Assembly (NCBI GenBank): GCA_019637295.1
Contig: JAHBVX010000013.1
Location: 108,184-172,183 of the forward strand
Direction: 5' to 3'
Length of the DNA: 64,000 nt
Source: Polyangiaceae bacterium
Lineage (GTDB): Bacteria > Myxococcota_A > Polyangia > Polyangiales > Polyangiaceae
A program made the position numbers and the translations under genes. Below, one piece after another: positions 20,015 to 28,373 of this stretch (position 1 is the first letter of the stretch; each line of letters starts with the position of its first letter). The notes under the pieces were generated by a model. That model worked only from the letters and a program-made list of their open reading frames with translations, searched no databases and was not told the DNA's origin.

Positions 20015-20341
20015 TCACTCTTGGGTGGCCGCCTGGGCCACGATCTCGGCGCCGCTCTTGGCGACGCGCACCTTCTTGCCGTCCTTGACCTGAACCTTCA
20101 CCCGGGTGGGCTTCTGGGTCTCGGGATCCACGGGCATGACCTTGCTGGCGGGCAGCGGCGCCTCGACTTCCAGGATGCCGCCGGGGGACTGGGGGGTCGC
20201 CTTCACGTGGCGCTTGACCTGGTTGACGCCCTCGACCACCACGCGGTTCGTCTCGGCAACCACGCGCAAGACCTTGCCGCGCTTGCCCTTGTGCTCGCCA
20301 CTGATGACGATGACGTCGTCTCCGACCTTCAGCCGATTCAT
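20015..20341 (-). CDS. rplX: 50S ribosomal protein L24
   Basis: Assembly-initiator protein, 108 residues, with a KOW motif ([16 protein letters not shown]) and [23 protein letters not shown] 20341 gives the typical start [12 protein letters not shown]; upstream in-frame codons belong to the end of rplN. Confidence 0.96.
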   Translation of the reverse strand: MNRLKVGDDVIVISGEHKGKRGKVLRVVAETNRVVVEGVNQVKRHVKATPQSPGGILEVEAPLPASKVMPVDPETQKPTRVKVQVKDGKKVRVAKSGAEIVAQAATQE

Positions 20342-20376
20342 GATCCCGTTCTCCAAATACCTTCGAGCCGAGAGGC

Positions 20377-20745
20377 TCACAGCACCTCGGGTGCCAGCGA
20401 AATGATCTTCATGAAGCGACGGCCTCGCAGCTCGCGGGCAACGGGCCCGAAGATGCGAGTGCCCACCGGCTCCATCTGCGCGTTGATCAGCACCGCGCTG
20501 TTGTCGTCGAACTTGATGTAGCTGCCGTCCTGGCGGCGGTACTCGCGAGCGGTGCGCACGACCACGGCCTTGGCCGTGTCGCCCTTCTTCACCTTGCTGC
20601 CCGGGAGCGCCTCCTTGATGCTGACCACGATGATGTCGCCCAACCCGGCGTAGCGGCGCCGGGACCCGCCGAGCACCTTGATGCACTGCACGAGCTTGGC
20701 GCCGGAGTTGTCGGCGATGTCGAGAAAGGACTCTGCTTGAATCAT
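20377..20745 (-). CDS. rplN: 50S ribosomal protein L14
   Basis: Inter-subunit bridge protein, 122 residues, the usual length. Begins [20 protein letters not shown] and contains [20 protein letters not shown]. Canonical position after rpsQ. Confidence 0.98.
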   Translation of the reverse strand: MIQAESFLDIADNSGAKLVQCIKVLGGSRRRYAGLGDIIVVSIKEALPGSKVKKGDTAKAVVVRTAREYRRQDGSYIKFDDNSAVLINAQMEPVGTRIFGPVARELRGRRFMKIISLAPEVL

Positions 20746-20758
20746 CGGACCGGCCTCC

Positions 20759-21061
20759 TCAAGACAGCTCTTGCGCCGGGCGGTCGATCAACCGAACGAC
20801 CTTGAAGCGCTTTTCCTTCGACAGCGGGCGATGCTCCGCGATCTCGACGCGGTCCCCAGTACGGTACTGGTTCTTCTCGTCGTGCGCCTTGTAGCGCTTC
20901 CGGACGCGAACGTACTTCTTGTACATCGGGTCCATCTTGAAGCGGACCACCTCGACCACGACGGTCTTGTCCATCTTGTCGCTCTTGACCCTGCCGATCA
21001 GCCGGCGTCGCGACCTGACGGAGCGATCCTGGGCGGGCGCCTTTTCCGATTCCGTGCTCAT
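20759..21061 (-). CDS. rpsQ: 30S ribosomal protein S17
   Basis: Primary rRNA-binding protein, 100 residues. The core [20 protein letters not shown] is preceded by a short charged N-terminal extension. ATG 21061 lies 1 base after the rpmC stop. Confidence 0.96.
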   Translation of the reverse strand: MSTESEKAPAQDRSVRSRRRLIGRVKSDKMDKTVVVEVVRFKMDPMYKKYVRVRKRYKAHDEKNQYRTGDRVEIAEHRPLSKEKRFKVVRLIDRPAQELS

Positions 21062-21062
21062 T

Positions 21063-21266
21063 TCAGCTCTCCGTGGCCTTCTGGCGGCGCTCGTGCAGGA
21101 TCTGCTCGATGCGCGCGATGTCCTTGCGCGACTTGCCGAGGGTGCTCGTGTCATCGAGCTGCCCGGTACAGTTCTTCATGCGACTGGAAAACATGTCTTT
21201 TCGCACCTGAGCCGCGAGGGCCTCGAGGTCCTCCGTCGCGCGTTCCTTGAGCTCCTTGGCTTTCAT
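21063..21266 (-). CDS. rpmC: 50S ribosomal protein L29
   Basis: Small helical protein at the exit tunnel, 67 residues: [43 protein letters not shown] 21266 overlaps the rplP stop; a GTG codon lies immediately before it. Confidence 0.95.
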   Translation of the reverse strand: MKAKELKERATEDLEALAAQVRKDMFSSRMKNCTGQLDDTSTLGKSRKDIARIEQILHERRQKATES

Positions 21267-21679
21267 CACAGCTCTCCTCGCGCCAAGAAGCGCGTTTCCA
21301 TGGGCAGCTTCGCCGCCGCCAGCTTGAAGGCCTCGCGAGCGAGAGGCTCGGACACTCCCGAAATCTCGAACAGCACGCGACCCGGCCGGACCACGGCGAC
21401 CCAGAGCTCGACGGAGCCCTTGCCGCTACCCATGCGCACCTCGAGAGGCTTCTTGGTCAGCGGCTTGTCCGGGAAGACGCGGATGAACAACTTGCCCGAG
21501 CGCTTCACGTGGCGCTGGATGGCCATACGAGCGGCCTCGATCTGGCGCGCGGTCATGAAGCCGCGGCCGGTGCACTGTAGCGCGAAGTCGCCGAAGGACA
21601 CGTCGCTGCCGCGCCAAGCGACGCCGCGCATCTTGCCCTTCTGCTGCTTACGGAACTTGGTTCGTTTGGGAGAAAGCAT
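21266..21679 (-). CDS. rplP: 50S ribosomal protein L16
   Basis: Large-subunit protein at the A-site side, 137 residues: [20 protein letters not shown], signature [19 protein letters not shown] and [20 protein letters not shown]. Canonical. Confidence 0.98.
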   Translation of the reverse strand: MLSPKRTKFRKQQKGKMRGVAWRGSDVSFGDFALQCTGRGFMTARQIEAARMAIQRHVKRSGKLFIRVFPDKPLTKKPLEVRMGSGKGSVELWVAVVRPGRVLFEISGVSEPLAREAFKLAAAKLPMETRFLARGEL

Positions 21680-21697
21680 GGCTCTCGACTCCGGAGA

Positions 21698-22390
<693 letters not shown>

Positions 22391-22399
22391 GATTCGTCC

Positions 22400-22741
22400 T
22401 CAGCGCTGATCGAGCTCGATGCAGATGTGGCTGATGCCCTTGGTGACTCGCGTCGCGCGGCCCATGGCGCGGGGACGCCAACGACGCATGTTCTGATCCG
22501 GCCCTTTGTCGACGGTGGCCTTGCTGATGTACAGCTCGTCGGCGTCCACCTCGGGGTGGCGGACCTTGGCGTTGGCGACGGCGCTCGCGATCAGCTTCTT
22601 GACGACGGGCGCGCCGGACTTGGGCACGAACTCGAGGAGCTGCAGCGCCTCGGCCGCGTCGCGACCGCGCACGAGGTTGATGACCACGCGCGCCTTGCGC
22701 GGGCTGATGCGTTGGAACTTGGCTTTGGCTTGGCTAATCAT
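22400..22741 (-). CDS. rplV: 50S ribosomal protein L22
   Basis: Exit-tunnel protein, 113 residues, with KFQRISPRKARVVINLVRGR and the C-terminal signature RRWRPRAMGRATRVTKGISH. ATG 22741 is preceded by AAAGGATC. It is the first gene of the second ribosomal block: its normal upstream neighbour rpsS lies about 11 kb away at 33753. In-frame ATGs further upstream, up to 23107, are rejected because the added residues are unlike L22. Confidence 0.97.
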   Translation of the reverse strand: MISQAKAKFQRISPRKARVVINLVRGRDAAEALQLLEFVPKSGAPVVKKLIASAVANAKVRHPEVDADELYISKATVDKGPDQNMRRWRPRAMGRATRVTKGISHICIELDQR

Positions 22742-22820
22742 CACGCAGGATCCTTTGGGGACACGGCGGCCCAGGGGCTGCCGGGTCGTTCGCCCCAGCG
22801 TCGGCGGTGCCCGACGTCGT

Positions 22821-22860
22821 GGCGGCCCAGGTCGGCAGCCGAGTGGCTGCCCGAGCCGCC
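22821..22860 (-). promoter_or_regulatory. nested stem-loop in the rplV leader
   Basis: Perfect inverted repeat GGCAGCC-GAGT-GGCTGCC (22834-22851) enclosed by a second complementary pair GGCGG (22821-22825) / CCGCC (22856-22860). It lies about 80 bp upstream of rplV and downstream of the candidate promoter, where an autogenous ribosomal leader would be expected. No poly-U run follows, so it is not an obvious terminator. Confidence 0.4.
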
Positions 22861-22935
22861 GACAGAATCGGACGGCATTCCGGCGCTTTCCGTAGGGCCA
22901 ATGGTCACACGGCGAGCGTCGAAAAAGGGGACCGC

Positions 22936-22964
22936 TAACTAGCAGAGCGCGTTTCTCTGTGCAA
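22936..22964 (-). promoter_or_regulatory. candidate promoter of the rplV-rplQ operon
   Basis: Minus-strand TTGCAC (22964-22959), 17-bp spacer, TAGTTA (22941-22936), with TG one base before the -10 (extended -10). It would give a leader of about 190 nt. The hexamers match the consensus only partly, but some promoter must serve the block, because the island upstream is transcribed the other way. Confidence 0.4.
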
Positions 22965-23074
22965 GCCCGTTGAGCGCCAGGAAAATACTGAAAAAACACT
23001 GCACATCGGTGCACGTGGCGGGCACAGGATGGTGGGGGCGACCTCTTTTTGTCACGGCACCCGGCAGTCTTGGC

Positions 23075-23100
23075 GAATCGCGCACGTATTCCATACGTCA
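23075..23100 (+). promoter_or_regulatory. ECF-sigma-like promoter of the 23126 lipoprotein gene
   Basis: GAATC (23075-23079), 16 bp, CGTCA (23096-23100), 25 bp before the start codon. The same elements with identical spacing, within a shared GTCTTG-CGAATC context, precede the paralogous gene at 23626. A -35 GAA-type box and a -10 CGTC-type box 16 bp apart is the usual layout of ECF sigma-factor promoters. Confidence 0.5.
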
Positions 23101-23125
23101 GACCCAAACCAGGAGTCTTAACCTC

Positions 23126-23434
23126 ATGAATTTCAAGCTCGACCGATTCCTCGCCATCACCGCCGTCGCCGCCGCGGGCACCCTCGCCAGCTGCACCGTG
23201 ACGGACAACTCGACCAACAACTACAACAACTCCGACAGCGGCACCGGGGGCTCCGGCGGCTCTGGCGGCTCCGGCGGCAGCGCTGGCTCCTCCGGCAGTG
23301 CGGGCAGCGCGGGTTCGGCGGGCAGCGCTGGCTCGGCGGGCAGCGCCGGCTCGGCGGGCAGCGCGGGTAGCGCGGGCAGCGCCGGCTCGGCGGGCAGCGC
23401 GGGTAGCGCGGGCAGCGCCGGCTCCAACAACTGA
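23126..23434 (+). CDS. Gly/Ala/Ser-repeat lipoprotein
   Basis: Function unknown, 102 residues. Signal peptide NFKLDRFLAITAVAAAGTLA then lipobox Cys (ASC, about residue 23), then TVTDNSTNNYNNSDSGTG, then about 50 residues of GSAGSAG repeats to the stop. No folded domain follows, so it looks like the leader and linker of the adjacent paralogue (23626-24399) without its C-terminal domain. ATG 23126 has an AGGAG site. Probably displayed at the cell envelope; it may be a truncated duplicate or a spacer protein in its own right. Confidence 0.75.
   Translation: MNFKLDRFLAITAVAAAGTLASCTVTDNSTNNYNNSDSGTGGSGGSGGSGGSAGSSGSAGSAGSAGSAGSAGSAGSAGSAGSAGSAGSAGSAGSAGSAGSNN
23242..23424 (+). repeat. GC-rich tandem repeat coding for Gly-Ser-Ala units
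   Basis: Imperfect 9- and 18-bp units (such as gcgggcagcgccggctcg) fill most of the 23126 gene and encode GSAGSA. A shorter related tract lies at 23755-23860 in the next gene. These tracts are prone to copy-number change. Confidence 0.85.
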
Positions 23435-23534
23435 TCCGGCCCCACTGTCGGGCGCGCGGGGCCAGCCGGCTCCGCGCCGCCTACACTGTGGGAGGATCGC
23501 TCCCCTATTAGTGCGCAGGTCGGGTAGTCTTGCC

Positions 23535-23560
23535 GAATCAGGAGCGTATCCTCAACGTCA
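23535..23560 (+). promoter_or_regulatory. ECF-sigma-like promoter of the 23626 lipoprotein gene
   Basis: GAATC (23535-23539), 16 bp, CGTCA (23556-23560), 65 bp before the start codon. It matches the element at 23075-23100 in both boxes, spacing and the preceding GTCTTG. The pair suggests co-regulation by one alternative sigma factor. Confidence 0.5.
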
Positions 23561-23625
23561 CAAGGTAGGGCCCAGGGTGGGCCCGCACACCCTGAATCCA
23601 ATCCCAACTGGGAGGGCTTATCCCC

Positions 23626-24399
23626 ATGAATATCAAACTCGATCGTTTCTTGGCCATCACGGCCGTCCTGGCCACGGCCGGCGCCATGGCCGTCGGCTGC
23701 AAGGTGGAGGACAACTCCACGAACAACTACACCGGCGGCACCGCGGGCGCCGGCGGCGGTAGCGCGGGCGCGGGCGGCAGCGCGGGCTCCGCAGGCTCCG
23801 CAGGCTCCGCGGGCAGCGCAGGCACCGCGGGTAGCGCGGGCTCCGGCGGCTCGGCGGGCGGCGACGCCGGCGTCGAGTGCATCGGCGACGAGCTCAGCGG
23901 CGGGCCGGACGCGGGCATCGAGTCGGGCATTTGCTACGACCTGGCCTACGCAGCGACGCTGTGTGACCACGACAACGACCCGGGCACCGAGGACATCCCG
24001 AGCGCGGGCATGACGCTGTGCAACTACATGGAGTGGCACGGTCGCCCCGGCGTGTTCGAGGAGCTGTACGGCTGTCTCGACGCCATCACCGGCGACGCCT
24101 GCGCGGCGGCGCACGACACGGCGGTGAACAACTGCATCAGCACCGTCTTCCCGATGGCGTGCGAGGTGGGCCCGGTGCAGGGCTCGGCCGGCGCAGTCAC
24201 CTGCCAGGACATCGTGGACGCTTGTGACACGGGCGAGACCCCCATCTCGCTGCAGGAGTGTCAGGACTCCCTCAACGCGCTCAAGGAGGACTCGCGCAAG
24301 GCCGTCGTGGAGTGCTACGACGATCAGGCCCCGAACACCGGGACTTGCGTGGAGGACTTCACGGAGTGCGTCTTCAACGTGGACGCTTACGCTCCCTGA
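23626..24399 (+). CDS. Gly-linker lipoprotein with Cys-rich C-terminal domain
   Basis: Function unknown, 257 residues. The leader NIKLDRFLAITAVLATAGAM is almost the same as that of the 23126 protein and ends in a lipobox Cys (VGC, about residue 25). KVEDNSTNNYTGG and a Gly/Ala/Ser linker follow (to about 83). The C-terminal domain (about 85-257) has roughly a dozen Cys and many acidic residues (CYDLAYAATLCDHDNDPGTE, CLDAITGDACAAAHDTAVNN), suggesting a disulfide-rich helical surface domain. A GGGAGG site lies upstream of ATG 23626, and a terminator follows at 24423. Confidence 0.78.
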   Translation: MNIKLDRFLAITAVLATAGAMAVGCKVEDNSTNNYTGGTAGAGGGSAGAGGSAGSAGSAGSAGSAGTAGSAGSGGSAGGDAGVECIGDELSGGPDAGIESGICYDLAYAATLCDHDNDPGTEDIPSAGMTLCNYMEWHGRPGVFEELYGCLDAITGDACAAAHDTAVNNCISTVFPMACEVGPVQGSAGAVTCQDIVDACDTGETPISLQECQDSLNALKEDSRKAVVECYDDQAPNTGTCVEDFTECVFNVDAYAP

Positions 24400-24422
24400 C
24401 GCGTCGCTCCGCACCAGCAAGG

Positions 24423-24455
24423 ACGGGCTCCCGCGAGGGGGCCCGTTCTGCTTTT
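24423..24455 (+). terminator. intrinsic terminator after the 23626 lipoprotein gene
   Basis: ACGGGCTCCC, loop GCGA, GGGGGCCCGT (24423-24446) forms a strong stem with one mismatch, followed by tctgctttt. It separates the lipoprotein pair from the downstream peptidase operon. Confidence 0.75.
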
Positions 24456-24521
24456 GTAGGTCCGGCGCGGCTCCGGAGAGGCGCGTTCCCAGCCGGTCTT
24501 CCATGACGTAGCCTCGCGCCC

Positions 24522-26120
24522 GTGGCGAATCGTCGCGTTCTGTTGGGGGCTCTCGGCATCACGGCGTTTGGGCTTGGTGTGCTGGCGCTGTGGCCGGCGC
24601 GGGAGGAGCACGCGGGCTACCCCTTTGCTCGTCGCGTGACTGGCAGCATGGGCAGCCCGCTGTGGAGCCTGCCGCCCGAGGCGCTCGGTCGCGCCACGGC
24701 CGACGACACGCGGCGCCTCGGGGTGTTGGTGAACACCCTCGACGCGGCCCTGGAGCTTGCCAAGAAGGAGCGCGCGCTGCTCGAGACCGATGACGCAGCA
24801 AAGCTCGACGCCGGCGCGCGGCAACGCGTTCGCGACGTGTGGTGGGCGTTCATGGAGCCCATGATCGCCCTGGACGCGCTGAAGGAACGCTACGACGGGT
24901 GGTATGGCGTGGACTACCTCAGCCACCCGGAGCTGCACGCCCGCGCCTTCGCGCTCGGGTTCGCGGCGCTGTGCGCCCAAGCCCACGCCGGGCACCGACT
25001 CCTGGACATCGTGCAGGATCGCACGATCGCGCCCAAGCTGTTCGACGAGTCGATGCCGGAGCTGGGGCTGCCTCGCGGGACCTTCAGCGCGCTGCGACGC
25101 AAGCTGTCGCGAGCGCGGGATCACTCGTTGGTCCCGGTCTCGGCGGAGTGGTTCGAGCGCTGGATCGAGCGCAAGCTGGAGAGCGAGCCCAGTGTCGCCC
25201 TGCGGGACCTCGCCAAGGCCCGGAGCCGCGCCGCGCTCGCCGAGCTTCGGCTTCGAGGAGCGCTGCGCACCGCCGAGAACAAGGCCGACGTGGTCAAGGG
25301 TGCGGCGTTCCAAGCCTGGTTCCCGGTGCAGACCCGGGTGGCCGAGTGGGCCGGGGACACACGCTTCGCGCCCCAGGGCCGGCGCTTGGTCAACGACGCG
25401 CAGATCGAGGCCCTGGGCAAGGCGCTGCGACCGGGTGACATCCTGATCGAGCGCCGTAACTGGTACCTCTCCAACGTGGGACTGCCCGGTTTTTGGCCCC
25501 ATGCGGCCCTCTACACCGGAACCCAAGCGGAGATCGCCGAGACCTTCGACCAGGAGCCGGAGGTGCAGGCGCGCTACGGCAAGCTGAGCGAGTATCTAGC
25601 CAAGCGGCACCCCAAAGCGTGGGCGGCGCTCGGGGCGAAGGACGGCGAGGGACATGCGCAGGTCGTCATCGAGGCCGTGAGCGAGGGCGTCGTGGCGACC
25701 AGTTTGGTGCACTCCTGCGGCGCCGACTACGTCGCAGCCGTCCGGCCCAAGCTGCCGGCGCTGCAGCGCGCCGTCGCCCTCGACCGAGCGCTCGGCTACT
25801 TCGGCCGGCCCTATGACTTCGACTTCGACTTCGCCACGGACGACCAGATCGTGTGCTCCGAGCTCGTGATCAAAGCCTACGAACCCGTCGGTGACGGACC
25901 GGGACTTCGCGTGCCGTGGATCCGCGTCGCGGGGCGGCAAGCGGTCCCGCCCACGGAGTTCGTTCGGCTGTTCGCTGCCGAGCAGGACAAGCCCGACCCT
26001 CAGCTACAGTTCGTGGCTTTCCTGGACGGACGCGAGAAGGAGCGTCGCGCCATCGAAGCGGATGGCGCGGCGTTCGCTCGCTCGGCGACGCGACCCAAGT
26101 GGGACATCGTGCAGCCGTGA
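24522..26120 (+). CDS. YiiX/YebB-like permuted papain-fold cysteine hydrolase
   Basis: Putative membrane-anchored hydrolase, 532 residues, of the permuted NlpC/P60 (YiiX/YebB-like) group. An N-terminal hydrophobic segment (LLGALGITAFGLGVLALW, about 6-23) is an anchor or signal. A helical domain of about 270 residues with no recognised family follows. The catalytic domain starts LRPGDILIERRNW (about 302), has the His in FWPHAALYTG (about residue 327) and the Cys in DDQIVCSELVIKAY (about residue 445); His before Cys is the permuted order of this group. Family members hydrolyse amide or ester bonds in peptidoglycan peptides or lipids; the substrate here is unknown. GTG start. The stop overlaps the next start (GTGA). 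First gene of the six-gene run. Confidence 0.8.
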   Translation: MANRRVLLGALGITAFGLGVLALWPAREEHAGYPFARRVTGSMGSPLWSLPPEALGRATADDTRRLGVLVNTLDAALELAKKERALLETDDAAKLDAGARQRVRDVWWAFMEPMIALDALKERYDGWYGVDYLSHPELHARAFALGFAALCAQAHAGHRLLDIVQDRTIAPKLFDESMPELGLPRGTFSALRRKLSRARDHSLVPVSAEWFERWIERKLESEPSVALRDLAKARSRAALAELRLRGALRTAENKADVVKGAAFQAWFPVQTRVAEWAGDTRFAPQGRRLVNDAQIEALGKALRPGDILIERRNWYLSNVGLPGFWPHAALYTGTQAEIAETFDQEPEVQARYGKLSEYLAKRHPKAWAALGAKDGEGHAQVVIEAVSEGVVATSLVHSCGADYVAAVRPKLPALQRAVALDRALGYFGRPYDFDFDFATDDQIVCSELVIKAYEPVGDGPGLRVPWIRVAGRQAVPPTEFVRLFAAEQDKPDPQLQFVAFLDGREKERRAIEADGAAFARSATRPKWDIVQP

Positions 26121-26539
26121 GCCCCTCGGCGCCCCCGGAGCAGCGGTCACCGATCTTGTTCTTCGACGGCGAGTGCGTGATGTGCAACGGCATCGTGCGC
26201 TGGTTGTTCGAGCGCGATCGAGACGGAACGCTGCACTTCGCGTCGTTGCAGGGAGAGACCGCCAGCGATGCGCGCGCCCGGCACTCGGACTTCCCGGAGG
26301 GCCTGCAGACCTTCGTGTTTCTCGAGGGTGACCGACTGCTCGTGCGCTCGGACGCGGCGCTGGCTGCGTCACGCCATTTGACCTGGCCTTGGCGTTGGGG
26401 CTGGCTGGGGGCGGTCGTGCCCCGCTTCGTGCGCGACGCGCTGTACCGGTTCATCGCCGGCAACCGCATCCGCTGGTTCGGGCGAACCGAGCAGTGTTGG
26501 CTCCCGCCGCCCGAAGCGCGGGGCCGAATGTTGCCGTGA
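26117..26539 (+). CDS. DCC-family thiol-disulfide oxidoreductase-like protein
   Basis: 140-residue protein of the DCC (DUF393) family, named for its DxxCxxC motif, seen here as FFDGECVMCNGIVRWLFERD. The hydrophobic WRWGWLGAVVPRFVRDALYR segment and the basic NRIRWFGRTEQC are also usual for it. The family has a thioredoxin-like fold with a CxxC pair; its physiological role is poorly defined. GTG 26117 overlaps the peptidase stop (GTGA), so the two are coupled. Signal peptide absent. Confidence 0.85.
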   Translation: MSPSAPPEQRSPILFFDGECVMCNGIVRWLFERDRDGTLHFASLQGETASDARARHSDFPEGLQTFVFLEGDRLLVRSDAALAASRHLTWPWRWGWLGAVVPRFVRDALYRFIAGNRIRWFGRTEQCWLPPPEARGRMLP

Positions 26540-26658
26540 CGCTGCGGCGAGCCCCGGACGGATTCGCCGATGGCCGTGCCCGCGCCGGACCGGCCAGCCA
26601 AGCGCTCAGGGGCGCACGACTTGACGCGCACGAGGTGCCCGCGAAACCATTGCTGCAC

Positions 26659-27132
26659 ATGAGTTCTCTGCCCGATTTGCTCGAGTCCCTCGTTCCGCTA
26701 CGCGACGTCATCAGCCGCATGGATCCCGCGGATCCCGAGGCCGCCAGGAAGCTGGAGGCCGCGCTGCCCCTCGACGCGCCGGCGATGCAGCGCGTCGCCG
26801 CGTTGGTACGCGAGGGTGTCGAGGCAGGTTGGCTGTGCGATCGCGAGAACGACGGCATCCGCTTCTCCCGCGTGTACAAGGCGAGCGCTGTAGACGACCT
26901 GGGCGTCGACGCGGTGCACATGAGCAAGCCCGGCCCTGGCCACACGCATCCCAATGGCGAGTTCGACTTGTGCTTCGCGGTGGCCGGCGAGCCGCGGTTC
27001 GACGGGAGGCCTGCCGGATGGACGGTGTATCCGCCGGGCTCTTGGCACATCCCGACCGTCAGCGGAGGGACGATGGACATCCTGTACTTCCTCCCCGGCG
27101 GCGCGATTCGCTTCGAGCCCGAGCCCCAGTGA
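26659..27132 (+). CDS. DUF4863 / 4-hydroxylaminobenzoate-lyase (PnbB)-like cupin
   Basis: 157-residue protein resembling the PnbB/DUF4863 family, whose characterised members act on 4-hydroxylaminobenzoate. The C-terminal half is a small cupin-like domain with GHTHPNGEFDLCFAVAGEPR, GWTVYPPGSWHIPTVSGG and DILYFLPGGAIRF. The His and Glu residues here could bind a metal. A helical N-terminal domain precedes it. ATG 26659 is used; a 120-bp gap separates it from the DCC gene. No nitrobenzoate reductase or aromatic-degradation gene is nearby, so the original activity may not apply. The stop overlaps the Mur ligase start (GTGA). Confidence 0.7.
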   Translation: MSSLPDLLESLVPLRDVISRMDPADPEAARKLEAALPLDAPAMQRVAALVREGVEAGWLCDRENDGIRFSRVYKASAVDDLGVDAVHMSKPGPGHTHPNGEFDLCFAVAGEPRFDGRPAGWTVYPPGSWHIPTVSGGTMDILYFLPGGAIRFEPEPQ

Positions 27133-28367
27133 CGAACGCGGATCTGACCGATGTAGCGCGCCCGACTGCAGCGCCTTTCCCCTGGGTCGAGGAGTGGTTC
27201 ACCTTCGGCGTCACGGGAACCAACGGCAAGACGAGCACGTCGTCGCTGCTGATGAGCATCCTTCGACATGCCGGCAAGTCGGTGCTGTTGGAGACGACCA
27301 TCGGGTACCGGCTCGACGACGAGGAGCTCGACGTTCCGCGCACGACGCAGGGCTTCATCGCTGCTTTCAAGCACGCGCACGAGCGGGGCGCGCGGGACGC
27401 CGTGATCGAGGTGACGAGTCAGGCGCTCGCGCAAGGGTACGCCAAGCGCTGGCGCTTCGACCTCGGCGTGTTCACGAATCTGTCCCGCGACCACCTCGAT
27501 GCCCACGGCTCCTGGGAGCACTACCTCGCGAGCAAGGCGCAGCTCTTCGTACACCTCGGGCCGGGACGCACCGCCGTGCTCAACGCAGCGGACGAGACGG
27601 CGCTGCTCCTCGACCAAGTGACCCCCCCGGACGTGCGCCGGCTGTGGTACTCTTGTCCGTCCAGGGGCCCCCGCGTGAGGGACTCGGATCTGGAAGCCGT
27701 GAGCATCGAGTTGTCCCCGGAGGGGACGCGCATCGTGCTCCGACCCTCGGCGCTCTGCGAGGAGCTCGATGGCGGGCTGTCCATCCCGCTCATTGGCCAC
27801 GTCTTCGCCGAGAACGCGCTGGCCGCAGCCTGCGCTGCGCACGGCTACGGGATCGGCGGGGCCGTGATCCGACAGGGTCTAGCGGCGACCCCGCTGGTGC
27901 CGGGGCGCTTCCAGCTGGTCGCGCGCTCACCGGCGCTGGTCGCGGTGGACTTCGCGCACACGCCGGATGCGCTGGCTCGGACCTGCGAGGCCGCTCGCGC
28001 GCTGGCGCGCTCGCGTCGCGTCATCGTGGTCTTCGGCGCGGGTGGAGGGCGGGACAAGGCGAAACGCGGACCCATGGGGCGCGCGGTGGGCGAACGCGCG
28101 GATCTGGCGTGGGTGACCAACGACAACCCGCGTCAGGAGGAGCCCGCAGCGATCGCCAAAGCGGTGGCCGCCGGTTGCCGAAAAGGGGGGCGCGCGTACG
28201 TGCGCGTGGAGCTCGACCGGCGCCGAGCCATCGAGGCAGCTCTGGCCGAGGCAGCGCCCGGCGACGTGGTCGTGATCGCCGGCAAGGGCCACGAGCGCGG
28301 GCAGAGCATCGGCACCGAGACGCTTCCGTTCTCGGACATCGACGAGGTCCAGCGGGTGCTCGGCTGA
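27129..28367 (+). CDS. MurE-like Mur ligase lacking the N-terminal UDP-binding domain
   Basis: ATP-dependent amide ligase, 412 residues against roughly 490 for MurE. The central ATPase domain starts almost at the N-terminus (FGVTGTNGKTSTSSLLM, P-loop about 30-36), with VFTNLSRDHLDAHGSWEHY and the Lys expected to be carbamylated in YLASKAQLF. The C-terminal domain has DFAHTPDALARTCEAARAL, FGAGGGRDKAKRGPMG and the DNPRQE motif (about 331), which in MurE marks meso-diaminopimelate selection; it ends AGKGHERGQSIG. What is missing is the N-terminal domain that holds UDP-MurNAc, so the acceptor is probably not the standard peptidoglycan precursor. GTG 27129 overlaps the preceding stop; any longer reading would run inside that gene. 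Next gene starts 7 bp later. Confidence 0.85.
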   Translation: MTNADLTDVARPTAAPFPWVEEWFTFGVTGTNGKTSTSSLLMSILRHAGKSVLLETTIGYRLDDEELDVPRTTQGFIAAFKHAHERGARDAVIEVTSQALAQGYAKRWRFDLGVFTNLSRDHLDAHGSWEHYLASKAQLFVHLGPGRTAVLNAADETALLLDQVTPPDVRRLWYSCPSRGPRVRDSDLEAVSIELSPEGTRIVLRPSALCEELDGGLSIPLIGHVFAENALAAACAAHGYGIGGAVIRQGLAATPLVPGRFQLVARSPALVAVDFAHTPDALARTCEAARALARSRRVIVVFGAGGGRDKAKRGPMGRAVGERADLAWVTNDNPRQEEPAAIAKAVAAGCRKGGRAYVRVELDRRRAIEAALAEAAPGDVVVIAGKGHERGQSIGTETLPFSDIDEVQRVLG

Positions 28368-28373
28368 CGCCCA

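Larger units (their letters stand above)
22742..23125. other. 384-bp intergenic region between divergent rplV and lipoprotein genes
   Basis: No credible gene is seen. On the minus side it holds a candidate rplV promoter (22936-22964) and a GC-rich leader with a nested stem-loop (22821-22860). On the plus side it holds an ECF-like promoter (23075-23100) and the AGGAG ribosome-binding site of the 23126 gene. AT-rich patches at 22982-22997 and 23044-23051 stand out against the GC-rich background. Confidence 0.7.
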
